64,000 nucleotides of DNA from JBFLYC01 sp040756735. Its GTDB lineage: Bacteria; Bacillota; DSM-16504; Desulfitibacterales; Desulfitibacteraceae. The stretch's first letter is position 1, and each line of letters begins with the position of its first letter. The notes beneath the pieces were generated by a model that saw nothing but the letters and a program-made list of their open reading frames with translations, had not been told where the DNA came from and did no database searches. Shown here piece by piece: positions 52,141 through 61,405 of this stretch. The DNA lies in contig JBFLYC010000002.1 in NCBI GenBank assembly GCA_040756735.1, positions 124,001 to 188,000 of the forward strand, read 5' to 3'. The position numbers and the translations under genes were made by a program.

Positions 52141-52198
52141 TAGTATTGACACTGTCTGCGAATGAACGTTTATAAGCAGACAACAACAGGCAATACTA
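52141..52198. promoter_or_regulatory. Nested inverted repeat in the rnr leader
   Basis: TAGTATTG (52141-52148) pairs with CAATACTA (52191-52198), and inside it GTCTGC (52154-52159) pairs with GCAGAC (52176-52181). The structure lies between a TTGACA hexamer at 52103 and the rnr start, with no U run after it. It could be an RNA stem recognised by a nuclease, or an operator. Confidence 0.45.
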
Positions 52199-52288
52199 AA
52201 ATACTAATAGCAGTGAATTAGATCTAATTATTTTGAATTTTAAGCAGGAATAATCCGGCTTGATAAACAATTGGGAGGAAAGACTTTA

Positions 52289-54409
52289 TTGACTAGAGAA
52301 GAAATTTTAGATTTGATGCGGGTTAGAACTTATAAACCTTTAACTGCACAGGAACTGGTTTCCCAGTTTAATGTGGAGGATGTGGGGGAGTTTTTGGAAA
52401 TCCTTGAGGCCCTTGAAAAGGAAGGGGAAATTATTTTAACAAGAAAGAACAGGTATGGAATAACTGAAAGGATGGGACTTTTTGTAGGGAGAATTGACGG
52501 TCATTCCAAGGGTTTTGGTTTCTTGGTGCCTGAGAAGGCTCCGGATTTTCATCCGGGCGGTGATATATTTATTGCTGCCAAGGATTTGAATGGCGCCATG
52601 CACCGTGATAAGGTGATTGTCAGGCTTTTTCCAACAAAAGAAGTTGGGGGAAAACCTGAAGGGGAAGTCATTAGAATTCTTAAACGAGAGAATGAGCAGA
52701 TAGTAGGAACTTTTGAAAGAAACCGTAATTTTGGTTTTGTGATACCTGACGATAAACGGTTGAGCGATGATGTTTTTGTTTCCTCCGACGATATTAACGG
52801 AGCAGAACACGGAGACAAAGTTGTGGTGAAAATTACCCGCTGGCCTGAACCCAGGAGAAGCCCGGAGGGTAAAATAATTGAGGTTTTAGGGAAAAAGGAT
52901 GCACCGGGTATTGATATTCTATCTATTGTAAGAAAGTATAAGCTGCCGGAAGTGTTTCCTGAAAAAGTGCTGAAGGAAGCAAGGCGTGCGGCAAAAATGC
53001 CCCTGGAGGAAGCAGCTGACGGCAGAGCAGACCTGCGGGATTTGCCCATGGTGACCATGGATGGGGCCGATGCAAAAGACCTGGATGATGCTGTTTCCCT
53101 TGAACTCCAGGAGAATGGCAATTATCTTTTGGGAGTGCACATTGCAGATGTAGGCTATTATGTAAAAGAAGGCAGCGCCCTTGATAAAGAAGCCTTTGAG
53201 AGAGGGACCAGCGTATACCTGGTAGACAGGGTTATTCCCATGCTCCCTCCTGAATTAAGTAATGACATCTGCTCTTTAAACCCCCATGTTGACAGGCTGG
53301 CCATGTCGGTCTTTATGGAAATTACCCCAAGGGGGCAGGTTAAGACTTATGAAATAGCGCCATCAATTATCAACATCGACCACAGGATGACTTATGAGGC
53401 GGTTAATGAAATCTTAATGGGAAACAAAGAAGCTGCAGACAGGCACCTCGAATTTGTTGATACATTTTTTGCTATGAAGGAATTGTCGGAGGTTCTCAGG
53501 AAAAAAAGGCACGAAAGGGGCAGTATTGACTTTGATTTCCCTGAAAGTAAAGTTATCCTTGATGGACAGGGAAAACCTGAGAAAATTATCAAGATTAACC
53601 GTGGGCCTGCAGAAAAAATAATTGAGGAGTTTATGATTGCAGCCAATGAGACAGTTGCCCAGCATATGTACTGGCTTAATGTCCCCTTCGTTTACAGGAT
53701 ACATGAAGAGCCCAGCGCAGATAATCTATCCTCTTTAAATGAATTTTTACATGTTTTTGGCTATCACATTAGAGAAGGGCAGGGTAGGATAAGTCCCAAA
53801 AGTTTTCAGGAAGTTGTAGAAAAGGTTAAAGGCAGGCCTGAAGAAAAATCCATAAATATGGTTATGCTGAGGTCCATGAAACATGCCTTATATTCCCCTG
53901 AGTGCATTGGACACTTCGGATTAGCATCGGAATATTATACCCACTTCACATCCCCCATCCGCAGGTATCCTGACCTTGTGATCCATAGGATTATCAGAGG
54001 TCAGCTGGTGAAGGGTGGATTAAGTGAAAAAGCGAAAAAACGCCTGCAAAAATTTGTTCAAAAGGCTGCGGAACAGTCATCATTAAGAGAAAAGGTTGCC
54101 GAAGAAGCAGAAAGGGAATCAGTTCAGCTCAAGATGGTGGAATATATGCTGCAGTATCTTGGCGAAGAATTTTCAGGGGTTATCAGCGGTGTAACCAATT
54201 TCGGATTTTACGTCGAATTGGATAACTCAGTTGAAGGCCTGGTCCACGTATCCACGCTGACAGACGACTACTACCACTTTGATGAGAAGCATTTCGTTCT
54301 TCACGGAAGGCATACTGGTAAAAGCTATAAAATAGGCGACAGTGTTAAGGCGCTGGTGGCCAAGGTCAACGTTGAGGAAAGAAATATTGATTTTGAGCTG
54401 ACAAGTTAA
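52289..54409 (+). CDS. rnr: Ribonuclease R
   Basis: A 706-residue 3'-5' exoribonuclease of the RNase II/RNB family that degrades structured RNA. It has an N-terminal winged-helix region (LTREEILDLMRVRTYKPLTA), two cold-shock domains (GLFVGRIDGHSKGFGFLVPE and IVGTFERNRNFGFVIPDD), the RNB core with TMDGADAKDLDDAVSLE near residue 255, and a C-terminal S1 domain (FSGVISGVTNFGFYVELDN) near 630. It starts at TTG 52289 after GGGAGG. smpB, which usually follows, is absent here. Confidence 0.95.
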   Translation: MTREEILDLMRVRTYKPLTAQELVSQFNVEDVGEFLEILEALEKEGEIILTRKNRYGITERMGLFVGRIDGHSKGFGFLVPEKAPDFHPGGDIFIAAKDLNGAMHRDKVIVRLFPTKEVGGKPEGEVIRILKRENEQIVGTFERNRNFGFVIPDDKRLSDDVFVSSDDINGAEHGDKVVVKITRWPEPRRSPEGKIIEVLGKKDAPGIDILSIVRKYKLPEVFPEKVLKEARRAAKMPLEEAADGRADLRDLPMVTMDGADAKDLDDAVSLELQENGNYLLGVHIADVGYYVKEGSALDKEAFERGTSVYLVDRVIPMLPPELSNDICSLNPHVDRLAMSVFMEITPRGQVKTYEIAPSIINIDHRMTYEAVNEILMGNKEAADRHLEFVDTFFAMKELSEVLRKKRHERGSIDFDFPESKVILDGQGKPEKIIKINRGPAEKIIEEFMIAANETVAQHMYWLNVPFVYRIHEEPSADNLSSLNEFLHVFGYHIREGQGRISPKSFQEVVEKVKGRPEEKSINMVMLRSMKHALYSPECIGHFGLASEYYTHFTSPIRRYPDLVIHRIIRGQLVKGGLSEKAKKRLQKFVQKAAEQSSLREKVAEEAERESVQLKMVEYMLQYLGEEFSGVISGVTNFGFYVELDNSVEGLVHVSTLTDDYYHFDEKHFVLHGRHTGKSYKIGDSVKALVAKVNVEERNIDFELTS

Positions 54410-54480
54410 TATATTTTCTTAATGGAGTATGTTGGTATGATTTTACTTTATGTTTTTAATACAAACTGTTAAAACTTAAC

Positions 54481-54509
54481 TTGACTTATACTAAACTTTG
54501 GAATACAAT
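54481..54509 (+). promoter_or_regulatory. Promoter of the pyrimidine operon
   Basis: TTGACT (54481-54486), a 17-base spacer, and TACAAT (54504-54509). The first PyrR-binding site starts about 20 bases downstream, as expected for an attenuated leader. Confidence 0.75.
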
Positions 54510-54525
54510 TTAAAAAAATAGCTTT

Positions 54526-54616
54526 AAGTTAGTCCTGTGAGGCTAGCAAGGTTAGATAAGATGGTTTGTTTGGTTAGCAAAGCCTGCTTGCTGGTACACA
54601 GTGAGGGGCTTTTTTG
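54526..54616 (+). promoter_or_regulatory. PyrR-dependent attenuator 1
   Basis: AGTCCTGTGAGGCT (54531-54544) is the conserved PyrR-binding loop sequence. A terminator follows, with AAAGCC (54579-54584) facing GGCTTT (54607-54612) and a run of T residues. With UMP or UTP, PyrR would bind the first element and favour termination. Confidence 0.8.
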
Positions 54617-54654
54617 ATACCTTATATATAAAGCAACAATAAAATAAGATGTAC

Positions 54655-54757
54655 CTTTAATTTAGTCCGGTGAGGCTAAAAAGGAAAGGCAAGCACAGCA
54701 TCACGAACAAGTTTCCCGAGGTTAAAACTCCTTACCGCCTAAGTAGGGAGTTTTTTT
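54655..54757 (+). promoter_or_regulatory. PyrR-dependent attenuator 2
   Basis: AGTCCGGTGAGGCT (54664-54677) is a second PyrR-binding loop preceded by the same TTTAA-TTAGTCC context as the first. It ends in a terminator, ACTCC-T-TAC facing GTA-GGGAGT, followed by seven T residues (54727-54757). No promoter hexamers are evident between the two attenuators, so they act in series on one transcript. Confidence 0.85.
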
Positions 54758-54803
54758 GTGGCAGAAATGGAATAATAAGTACAAAGAAAAAGGGGGCATA
54801 CTT

Positions 54804-55745
54804 GTGGGAATTAAGAGAAAAGATTTGCTTGGACTGCAAAATGTCACGAAACAGGAGATAGAACTTATCTTACAAACAGCAGATTCCTTAAAGGAAATAA
54901 TGAATAGAGATATTAAAAAGGTGCCAACTTTAAGAGGCAGAACTGTGGTAACACTTTTTTATGAACCCAGCACCCGTACCAGGACTTCCTTTGAATTGGC
55001 CGGCAAATTTATGAGTGCAGATACATCTAGTCTTAGTGTTGCTACCAGTAGTGTGGTTAAAGGGGAAACCCTTATAGATACCGGTAAAACCTTGGATGCC
55101 ATGGCCACAGATATTGTGATCATCCGCCACAGCGCGGCAGGGGCCCCTGCCCTACTGGCCAAGACCATGAAGGCCAGGGTAATCAATGCCGGGGATGGTT
55201 ATCATGAGCATCCGACACAGGCCCTTTTGGACATGCTGACTATGAAACAGCATCTGGGCAAAATTGAAGGTTTGAAGGTGGCCATAGTTGGAGACATTGC
55301 TCACAGCAGGGTGGCCAGGTCAAACTTTTGGGGTCTTACCACTATGGGAGCAGATGTGGTCTTGTGTGGTCCCCCCACATTAATTCCTAGAGATTTAACG
55401 AAGGCCGGAGCCAAGATAGTCCTCAATATGGATGAAGCAGTAAAAGATGCTGATGTGGTTATGATGTTGAGAGTCCAGCTGGAAAGACAGCAAAAAGGTT
55501 TATTCCCATCCATCAGAGAATACTCCCAGTTTTATGGACTTAACAAAGAAAGATTAAGCCTCGCCAAAGCAAATGCTCTTGTAATGCATCCTGGTCCCAT
55601 GAACAGGGGTATAGAAATTACTTCAGATATTGCCGACAGCGTACAGTCTGTGATAGAAGAGCAAGTCACCAATGGTGTAGCCGTTAGAATGGCCTTATTA
55701 TATCTCATGGGAGGGGGAGTCAGTGATGCCTCAGCTTCTGCTTAA
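54804..55745 (+). CDS. pyrB: Aspartate carbamoyltransferase catalytic subunit
   Basis: A 313-residue enzyme joining carbamoyl phosphate and aspartate. The carbamoyl-phosphate loop PSTRTRTSFE lies near residue 55, HPTQALLDMLT near 138 and HPGPMNRG near 268. The GTG at 54804 has AAAGGGGG upstream; the frame opening at 54756 sits right at the attenuator's T run and is unlikely. No pyrI regulatory chain follows, as in Bacillus. pyrC starts within its last 20 bases. Confidence 0.95.
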   Translation: MGIKRKDLLGLQNVTKQEIELILQTADSLKEIMNRDIKKVPTLRGRTVVTLFYEPSTRTRTSFELAGKFMSADTSSLSVATSSVVKGETLIDTGKTLDAMATDIVIIRHSAAGAPALLAKTMKARVINAGDGYHEHPTQALLDMLTMKQHLGKIEGLKVAIVGDIAHSRVARSNFWGLTTMGADVVLCGPPTLIPRDLTKAGAKIVLNMDEAVKDADVVMMLRVQLERQQKGLFPSIREYSQFYGLNKERLSLAKANALVMHPGPMNRGIEITSDIADSVQSVIEEQVTNGVAVRMALLYLMGGGVSDASASA

Positions 55746-57006
55746 AAACTGCCAAATTGTTGACCCTGCAGCCAAAAAGGAGTACTTCAGTGATATCCTG
55801 ATTATTGAAAATAAGATCAGGACCATAGCCAGGGATTTGCAGCCCGGTCCAGATACCAAGGTCATTGATTTACAGGGGAAAATAGTTGCTCCAGGATTTA
55901 TAGACATACATGTTCATTTAAGGGAGCCGGGTGATGAGGATAAAGAAACCATTGCCACAGGTACTATGGCGGCAGCCAGGGGCGGGTTTACCTCTGTTGT
56001 GGCAATGCCAAATACCAAGCCTGCCATTGATAATGAAGCTGCCGTGGAATACATCAAATGCAAAGCTCTAAGCGACGGGATAATTGAAGTCCTGCCTTGT
56101 GCAGCAATTACTAAAGGGCGCAAGGGAGAAGAGATATCTGAATATGGCATTCTCAAGAAGGCGGGCGCCGTGGCCTTGTCCGATGACGGCGATCCTGTTG
56201 CCAACCCTGAGGTGATGAGAAGAGCCATGGAGTACTCCCTGCTGGTTAACCTGCCCATTATAAGTCATTGCGAGGACAAGAATTTAGCCGGCGGGGGAGC
56301 CATGCATGAGGGTTATTACAGCACTATTTTGGGCTTAAAGGGGATACCCTGCCTTGCCGAGGATGTGCAGGTTGCCAGGGACATAGCTTTAGCTGAATAT
56401 ACCGGCGCCAAGCTGCACATTGCTCATATCAGCACTGCAGGTTCTGTGGAGCTGGTGAGGACTGCCAAGAAAAAGGGTATAAGAGTGACTGCAGAAGCAG
56501 CTCCCCATCATTTTGCGCTAACTGATGCGGAGGTAGTTGGTTACAACACCAATACAAAAGTAAATCCTCCTCTGCGCTCAGAAGAACATGTAAAGGCGAT
56601 AATTGAAGCAATTCTGGACGGAACCATAGATGCAATAGCTTCCGACCATGCGCCCCATACTGTTGAGAATAAAAATGTAGAATATGATTATGCTTCCTTT
56701 GGTATATCCGGTATTGAGACATCCGTGGCAGCTGCCCTTGATGTGCTGTACCACCAGAAGAAAATGCCTTTAATAGACTTAATAAGCAGGTATACAACTG
56801 GTCCGGCTTCTGTTCTGGGATTGGATTATCAGGGCCTGGAGCCTGGGAGAACAGCCAATCTGACAATTCTTGATCTTGAACAAATCAAAAGGGTAGACGT
56901 TAATAGTTTTGCATCCAAGGGGAAAAACAATCCTTTCCACGGAAGAGAATTCAAAGGATGGCCGGTGATGACAATTTATCAGGGCAAGGTGGTTGTGGGA
57001 AACTAA
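55726..57006 (+). CDS. pyrC: Dihydroorotase
   Basis: A 426-residue class I amidohydrolase closing carbamoyl-aspartate to dihydroorotate. Metal ligands are in GFIDIHVHLREPG near residue 57, SDDGDPV near 154, HCEDK near 179, HIAHIS near 232 and SDHAPH near 305. The ATG at 55726 overlaps pyrB and has GGGAGGGGG upstream. About 105 bases separate it from carA, with no visible terminator. Confidence 0.95.
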   Translation: MPQLLLKNCQIVDPAAKKEYFSDILIIENKIRTIARDLQPGPDTKVIDLQGKIVAPGFIDIHVHLREPGDEDKETIATGTMAAARGGFTSVVAMPNTKPAIDNEAAVEYIKCKALSDGIIEVLPCAAITKGRKGEEISEYGILKKAGAVALSDDGDPVANPEVMRRAMEYSLLVNLPIISHCEDKNLAGGGAMHEGYYSTILGLKGIPCLAEDVQVARDIALAEYTGAKLHIAHISTAGSVELVRTAKKKGIRVTAEAAPHHFALTDAEVVGYNTNTKVNPPLRSEEHVKAIIEAILDGTIDAIASDHAPHTVENKNVEYDYASFGISGIETSVAAALDVLYHQKKMPLIDLISRYTTGPASVLGLDYQGLEPGRTANLTILDLEQIKRVDVNSFASKGKNNPFHGREFKGWPVMTIYQGKVVVGN

Positions 57007-57110
57007 GCTGATATTTATGGGAGCCAAGCTGCCATTTTAATAAGAGTTGCATTAATAATAGGGAAATGTGACAGCTTGTTTAAAACTTAACATTAGGGGA
57101 GGGGTGTTCC

Positions 57111-58199
57111 ATGAAAGGAGTTCTGGTTTTAGAAGATGGTACTGTTTTCCACGGTGAGTCATGTGGAAAACCTGGACAAACAGGGGGAGAAGTGGTTTTC
57201 AGCACTGCCATGACCGGCTACCAGGAAGTATTTACTGATCCTTCTTTTGCAGGTCAGATAGTTGCTTTAACGTACCCATTGGTAGGAAACTATGGCATCT
57301 CTGCATGCTACCAGGAAGCTGCCAGGGCAGCAGCCAGGGGGATAATAATCAAGGAAGAAGCTGTAGATATTTCTGGTGGAGCAAAGGTCAAACGCCTGAG
57401 CCAGTTTTTAGAAGAAAACGACCTGGTAGGCATCAAGGGGGTAGATACCCGAACCTTGACTAAACACCTGAGAACTCATGGTACAATGCGCGGTATCATC
57501 AGTACCCTTGAAACCCCTGTGGACGTACTTGTCCAAATGGCTAGAGAACTTCCCCTAATTAGTGAACAGAAGCTCACAGAACAGGTTTCCACCGCTGACA
57601 GGTATATTTTGCCTGGAAGCTGGCCTACTGTTGCAGTTTTAGACCTGGGGGTAAAAAGCAATAGTATCCGCACCTTGAGCAAATTGGGCTGCACGGTAGT
57701 GGTCTTACCTGCCTATTCAACCCCTGGGGATATTATGGCTGTAGAGCCGGATGGCCTGTTTATCTCTAATGGGCCTGGAGACCCCAAGAGTATTCCACAA
57801 GTCACTGAAACAGTACGCAGTCTTTTAGGCTGCCTGCCCATGATGGGCATTTGTATGGGCCACCAGATATTGGCCCTGGCACTGGGAGCCGATACCTACA
57901 AGATGAAATTCGGCCACAGGGGGGGCAATCAGCCGGTAAAGGATTTGGCAACCGGCAGGGTATATATTACCTCCCAAAACCACGGTTTTAGCATTAGACC
58001 TGAAAGCCTGCCCCATGATACGGTTGTCACTCACATAAACCTAAATGATGGTACTATCGAGGGGATAAAGCATAAACACCTGCCTTTATTTTCAGTGCAG
58101 TTTCATCCGGAAGGGGCTCCTGGACCCAGGGATACCACAAACTTGTTTATTGATTTTATGAGGAACATGTCACTGCAGGGGGGTGGACACTGTGCCTAA
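57111..58199 (+). CDS. carA: Carbamoyl-phosphate synthase, small (glutaminase) subunit
   Basis: A 362-residue subunit. The N-terminal domain is typical (GEVVFSTAMTGYQEVFTDPS), and the C-terminal class I glutamine amidotransferase has the nucleophile Cys in MGICMGHQILALALG near 247 and the His-Glu pair in VQFHPEGAPGP near 331. It provides ammonia to CarB. The carB start lies inside its last codons. Confidence 0.96.
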   Translation: MKGVLVLEDGTVFHGESCGKPGQTGGEVVFSTAMTGYQEVFTDPSFAGQIVALTYPLVGNYGISACYQEAARAAARGIIIKEEAVDISGGAKVKRLSQFLEENDLVGIKGVDTRTLTKHLRTHGTMRGIISTLETPVDVLVQMARELPLISEQKLTEQVSTADRYILPGSWPTVAVLDLGVKSNSIRTLSKLGCTVVVLPAYSTPGDIMAVEPDGLFISNGPGDPKSIPQVTETVRSLLGCLPMMGICMGHQILALALGADTYKMKFGHRGGNQPVKDLATGRVYITSQNHGFSIRPESLPHDTVVTHINLNDGTIEGIKHKHLPLFSVQFHPEGAPGPRDTTNLFIDFMRNMSLQGGGHCA

Positions 58200-61100
58200 A
58201 GATCCAGCAATCAAGAAAGTATTGGTGATTGGCTCAGGGCCCATCATCATAGGTCAAGCTGCAGAGTTTGACTATGCCGGCACCCAGGCCTGCAGGACTT
58301 TAAAGGAAGAAGGTATAAAAGTTGTCCTGATTAACAGTAACCCAGCTACTATCATGACCGATGCTGAGATGGCTGACCGGATTTACCTGGAGCCATTGAC
58401 CCTGGACTTTGTCATAGAGGTTATTAAGGTTGAGAGACCTGATGGCTTGCTGCCTACTCTAGGCGGTCAGGTTGGATTAAACATGGCTGAGAAGCTTTGG
58501 GAAGCAGGCGTTTTGGATAAGTATAATGTAAGACTTTTAGGCACTCCGGTTTGGGCCATTAAAAAAGCAGAGGATCGCAAGCTGTTCAAAGAACTCATGG
58601 AGGAACTGCAAGAACCCATACCGGCAAGCGCCATAGTAAATTCCATTGAAGATGCTCTCTCCACTGCTGATAAGCTGACCTATCCTGTAATAGTACGGCC
58701 GGCTTTTACTTTGGGAGGTACAGGGGGAGGAGTAGCATCAAGGTCTGAGGAACTGGAAGTTATTGCTTCTAAGGGACTCAAGCTTAGTCCTGTTAACCAG
58801 CTTTTAATTGAGCAATCTGTTGCCGGGTGGAAGGAAATTGAATATGAGGTTATCAGGGATGCTAAAGACAATTGTATAACCATCTGCAACATGGAAAATA
58901 TTGATCCTGTAGGAATTCATACAGGAGACAGCATCGTAGTGGCCCCCAGCCAAACCCTCTCTGATGTGGAACACCAAACCCTGCGTTCTGCCTCCATACG
59001 AATCATCAGGGCTTTAGGCATTGAGGGAGGGTGCAATATCCAGTATGCCCTGCACCCCAACAAGCTTGAATATTATGTCATAGAGGTAAACCCCAGGTTA
59101 AGCCGCTCAAGCGCCCTGGCTTCCAAGGCTACAGGTTATCCCATTGCCAGGGTTGCCACCAAGGTGGCTCTCGGTTACAGCCTAGATGAAATAACTAATT
59201 CCGTGACAGGCAGTACTTCTGCTTGTTTTGAGCCTGCTCTGGATTATGTTGTAGTAAAAATACCCAGGTGGCCCTTTGACAAGTTCGAAACAGCCCAGCG
59301 CAAACTGGGTTCACAAATGAAAGCTACAGGGGAAGTGATGGCGCTGGGCAGAAACTTTGAGTCAGCCCTGTTAAAGGGAATAAGGTCTCTGGAGCTTGAT
59401 ACCCAGACCCTGTCCATGTCTGAGCTCAAGACCTTGACCAAAGAGGAGCTGTTCGAAGCGCTAAAATATGCCGACGACAGGAGGCTTTGGGTTATAGCTG
59501 AAGCCTTTAGGAGAGGCATTTCCATAAGAGAAGTTGAGAAGGCTACATCCATTAACCCCTTCTTTTTGAGTAAAATTGCCAACCTGGTACAGTGGGAGAG
59601 TAAACTGGCAGCAGCAGGCTCTGATCGAGAAACGCTCCTTATGGCAAAGACACTAGGTTTTAGTGATGCCCAGATTGCCGAGTTCTGCCAGATGACGACC
59701 CTTGAAGTGCGTGCTTTGCGAAAGAAGTACGGCATTGAGGCTGCCTTTAGGATGGTGGATACCTGTGCGGGAGAGTTTCCGGCAGCAACTCCTTATTATT
59801 ATTCAACTTATGGAGAAGCCAACGAACTAGAAGTCAGCGAGGAAAATAAGGTGATAGTCATTGGTTCAGGTCCCATTCGTATTGGTCAGGGCATTGAGTT
59901 TGATTACTGTTCAGTGCATTCTGCCTGGGCTCTTCAGGAGGCCGGCGCCAGCGCTGTGGTGATAAATAATAATCCTGAAACTGTAAGTACTGATTTTGAT
60001 ACCAGCAGTACGCTGTTCTTTGAACCGTTAACTGATGAAGAAGTGTTAAATGTTATAGAGCAGGAAAAGCCCGCCGGTGTCCTTGTACAGTTTGGAGGAC
60101 AAACTGCCATAAATCTTGCCAAGCCTTTGGCTGAGGCTGGAGTGACCATATTGGGCACAAGTGTCTCTGATATGGACCTGGCTGAGGATAGAGAAAAATT
60201 TCACCACATCCTTCAGGAACTGCAAATACCTCACCCCCAGGGCGGAACAGCCATGTCAGTCAAAGGGGCGGAAGAGATTGCTCTAGAGCTTGGTTTTCCG
60301 GTGTTGGTTCGTCCTTCCTATGTATTGGGGGGGAGGGCAATGGAAATTGTCTATAATCAGGGGGAACTGAGGCAGTACCTTACACAGGCAGTAAAGGTCT
60401 CCCGTCAAAACCCCATTTTAGTAGATAGGTATATACTGGGCAGAGAAGTAGAAGTGGATGCAGTCAGCGACGGCAGGGACGTGTTAATCCCGGGAATCAT
60501 GGAGCATGTGGAAAAGGCAGGGATTCACTCAGGGGACAGCAGCGCTGTTTTTCCTTCCCGCTCACTGCCCCAGGAAGTCATAGAAAAAATATTGGACTAT
60601 ACAAGCCGGTTGGCCCGTAGAATGCAGATAAAAGGCATGCTCAATATCCAGTTTGTTGTTCAAGGCCTGGAAGTCTATGTCCTTGAGGCCAACCCCCGCT
60701 CCAGCAGGACAGTACCTTTTATATCTAAAGTTCTTAATACTCCCCTGGTCAAGATTGCAACCAGAATTATGCTTGGTCAGAGCCTCGCAGACCAGGGATA
60801 TCAGCCTGCTGGGGAAAAGGGATATATTTACCTGGCGCCGGAAAAAATCACAGCTGTGAAGATGCCGGTTTTCTCCTTTGCCAAACTTGCCGATGTGGAA
60901 ACATCCCTTGGACCTGAAATGAAGTCCACCGGCGAGGTTTTAGGTCTGGATACGGATCCCACTAAAGCCATGTATAAAGCATTCCTGGCAGCGGGCTATG
61001 ATATACCGCCCCAGGGTACCATCCTGGCTACCATTGCCGACAAGGATAAAGCTGAAGCATTGGAAATACTCAAGGGTTTTCATATGCTTGGGTATACTAT

Positions 61101-61401
61101 TGCCGCTACTCCCGGAACGGCCAAGATGCTGCAGGGTGAAGGAGTTGCAGCCATACTGGTAAACAAGATAAAAGATGGAAGCCCTCATGTTGTAGACTTT
61201 ATCAGGCAGGGCAAGGCAGATCTGGTAATCAATACACTAACCAGGGGAAAGGAACCTGCCAGGGACGGCTTTAGGATTAGAAGGGCTGCTGTGGAGTACG
61301 GGGTAGCCTGTACAACATCCCTGGATACGGTTCGGGCAATCCTTAAAGTAATGGAATCAATGATCAGGGTCAAGTCCCTGCAGGACTACATCGGGGGTTA
61401 A
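58192..61401 (+). CDS. carB: Carbamoyl-phosphate synthase, large subunit
   Basis: A 1069-residue synthase with two ATP-grasp halves, both opened by the same pattern (VIGSGPIIIGQAAEFDYAGT and VIGSGPIRIGQGIEFDYCS), and a C-terminal MGS-like allosteric domain (last 130 residues). Catalytic ATP-grasp residues are in RPAFTLGGTGGG and RPSYVLGGRAME. I use the GTG at 58192, six bases after GGGGGTGG; a GTG at 58183 overlaps that site. It overlaps carA by eight bases. Confidence 0.97.
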   Translation: MPKDPAIKKVLVIGSGPIIIGQAAEFDYAGTQACRTLKEEGIKVVLINSNPATIMTDAEMADRIYLEPLTLDFVIEVIKVERPDGLLPTLGGQVGLNMAEKLWEAGVLDKYNVRLLGTPVWAIKKAEDRKLFKELMEELQEPIPASAIVNSIEDALSTADKLTYPVIVRPAFTLGGTGGGVASRSEELEVIASKGLKLSPVNQLLIEQSVAGWKEIEYEVIRDAKDNCITICNMENIDPVGIHTGDSIVVAPSQTLSDVEHQTLRSASIRIIRALGIEGGCNIQYALHPNKLEYYVIEVNPRLSRSSALASKATGYPIARVATKVALGYSLDEITNSVTGSTSACFEPALDYVVVKIPRWPFDKFETAQRKLGSQMKATGEVMALGRNFESALLKGIRSLELDTQTLSMSELKTLTKEELFEALKYADDRRLWVIAEAFRRGISIREVEKATSINPFFLSKIANLVQWESKLAAAGSDRETLLMAKTLGFSDAQIAEFCQMTTLEVRALRKKYGIEAAFRMVDTCAGEFPAATPYYYSTYGEANELEVSEENKVIVIGSGPIRIGQGIEFDYCSVHSAWALQEAGASAVVINNNPETVSTDFDTSSTLFFEPLTDEEVLNVIEQEKPAGVLVQFGGQTAINLAKPLAEAGVTILGTSVSDMDLAEDREKFHHILQELQIPHPQGGTAMSVKGAEEIALELGFPVLVRPSYVLGGRAMEIVYNQGELRQYLTQAVKVSRQNPILVDRYILGREVEVDAVSDGRDVLIPGIMEHVEKAGIHSGDSSAVFPSRSLPQEVIEKILDYTSRLARRMQIKGMLNIQFVVQGLEVYVLEANPRSSRTVPFISKVLNTPLVKIATRIMLGQSLADQGYQPAGEKGYIYLAPEKITAVKMPVFSFAKLADVETSLGPEMKSTGEVLGLDTDPTKAMYKAFLAAGYDIPPQGTILATIADKDKAEALEILKGFHMLGYTIAATPGTAKMLQGEGVAAILVNKIKDGSPHVVDFIRQGKADLVINTLTRGKEPARDGFRIRRAAVEYGVACTTSLDTVRAILKVMESMIRVKSLQDYIGG

Positions 61402-61405
61402 AAAA

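Noticed and set aside
54670..54861. 63-residue frame over the pyr leader
   Set aside because: It spans the second PyrR site and terminator and overlaps the pyrB start out of frame.
59244..59735. 163-residue antisense frame in carB
   Set aside because: Opposite-strand shadow of a highly conserved gene; no ribosome binding site or recognisable domain.
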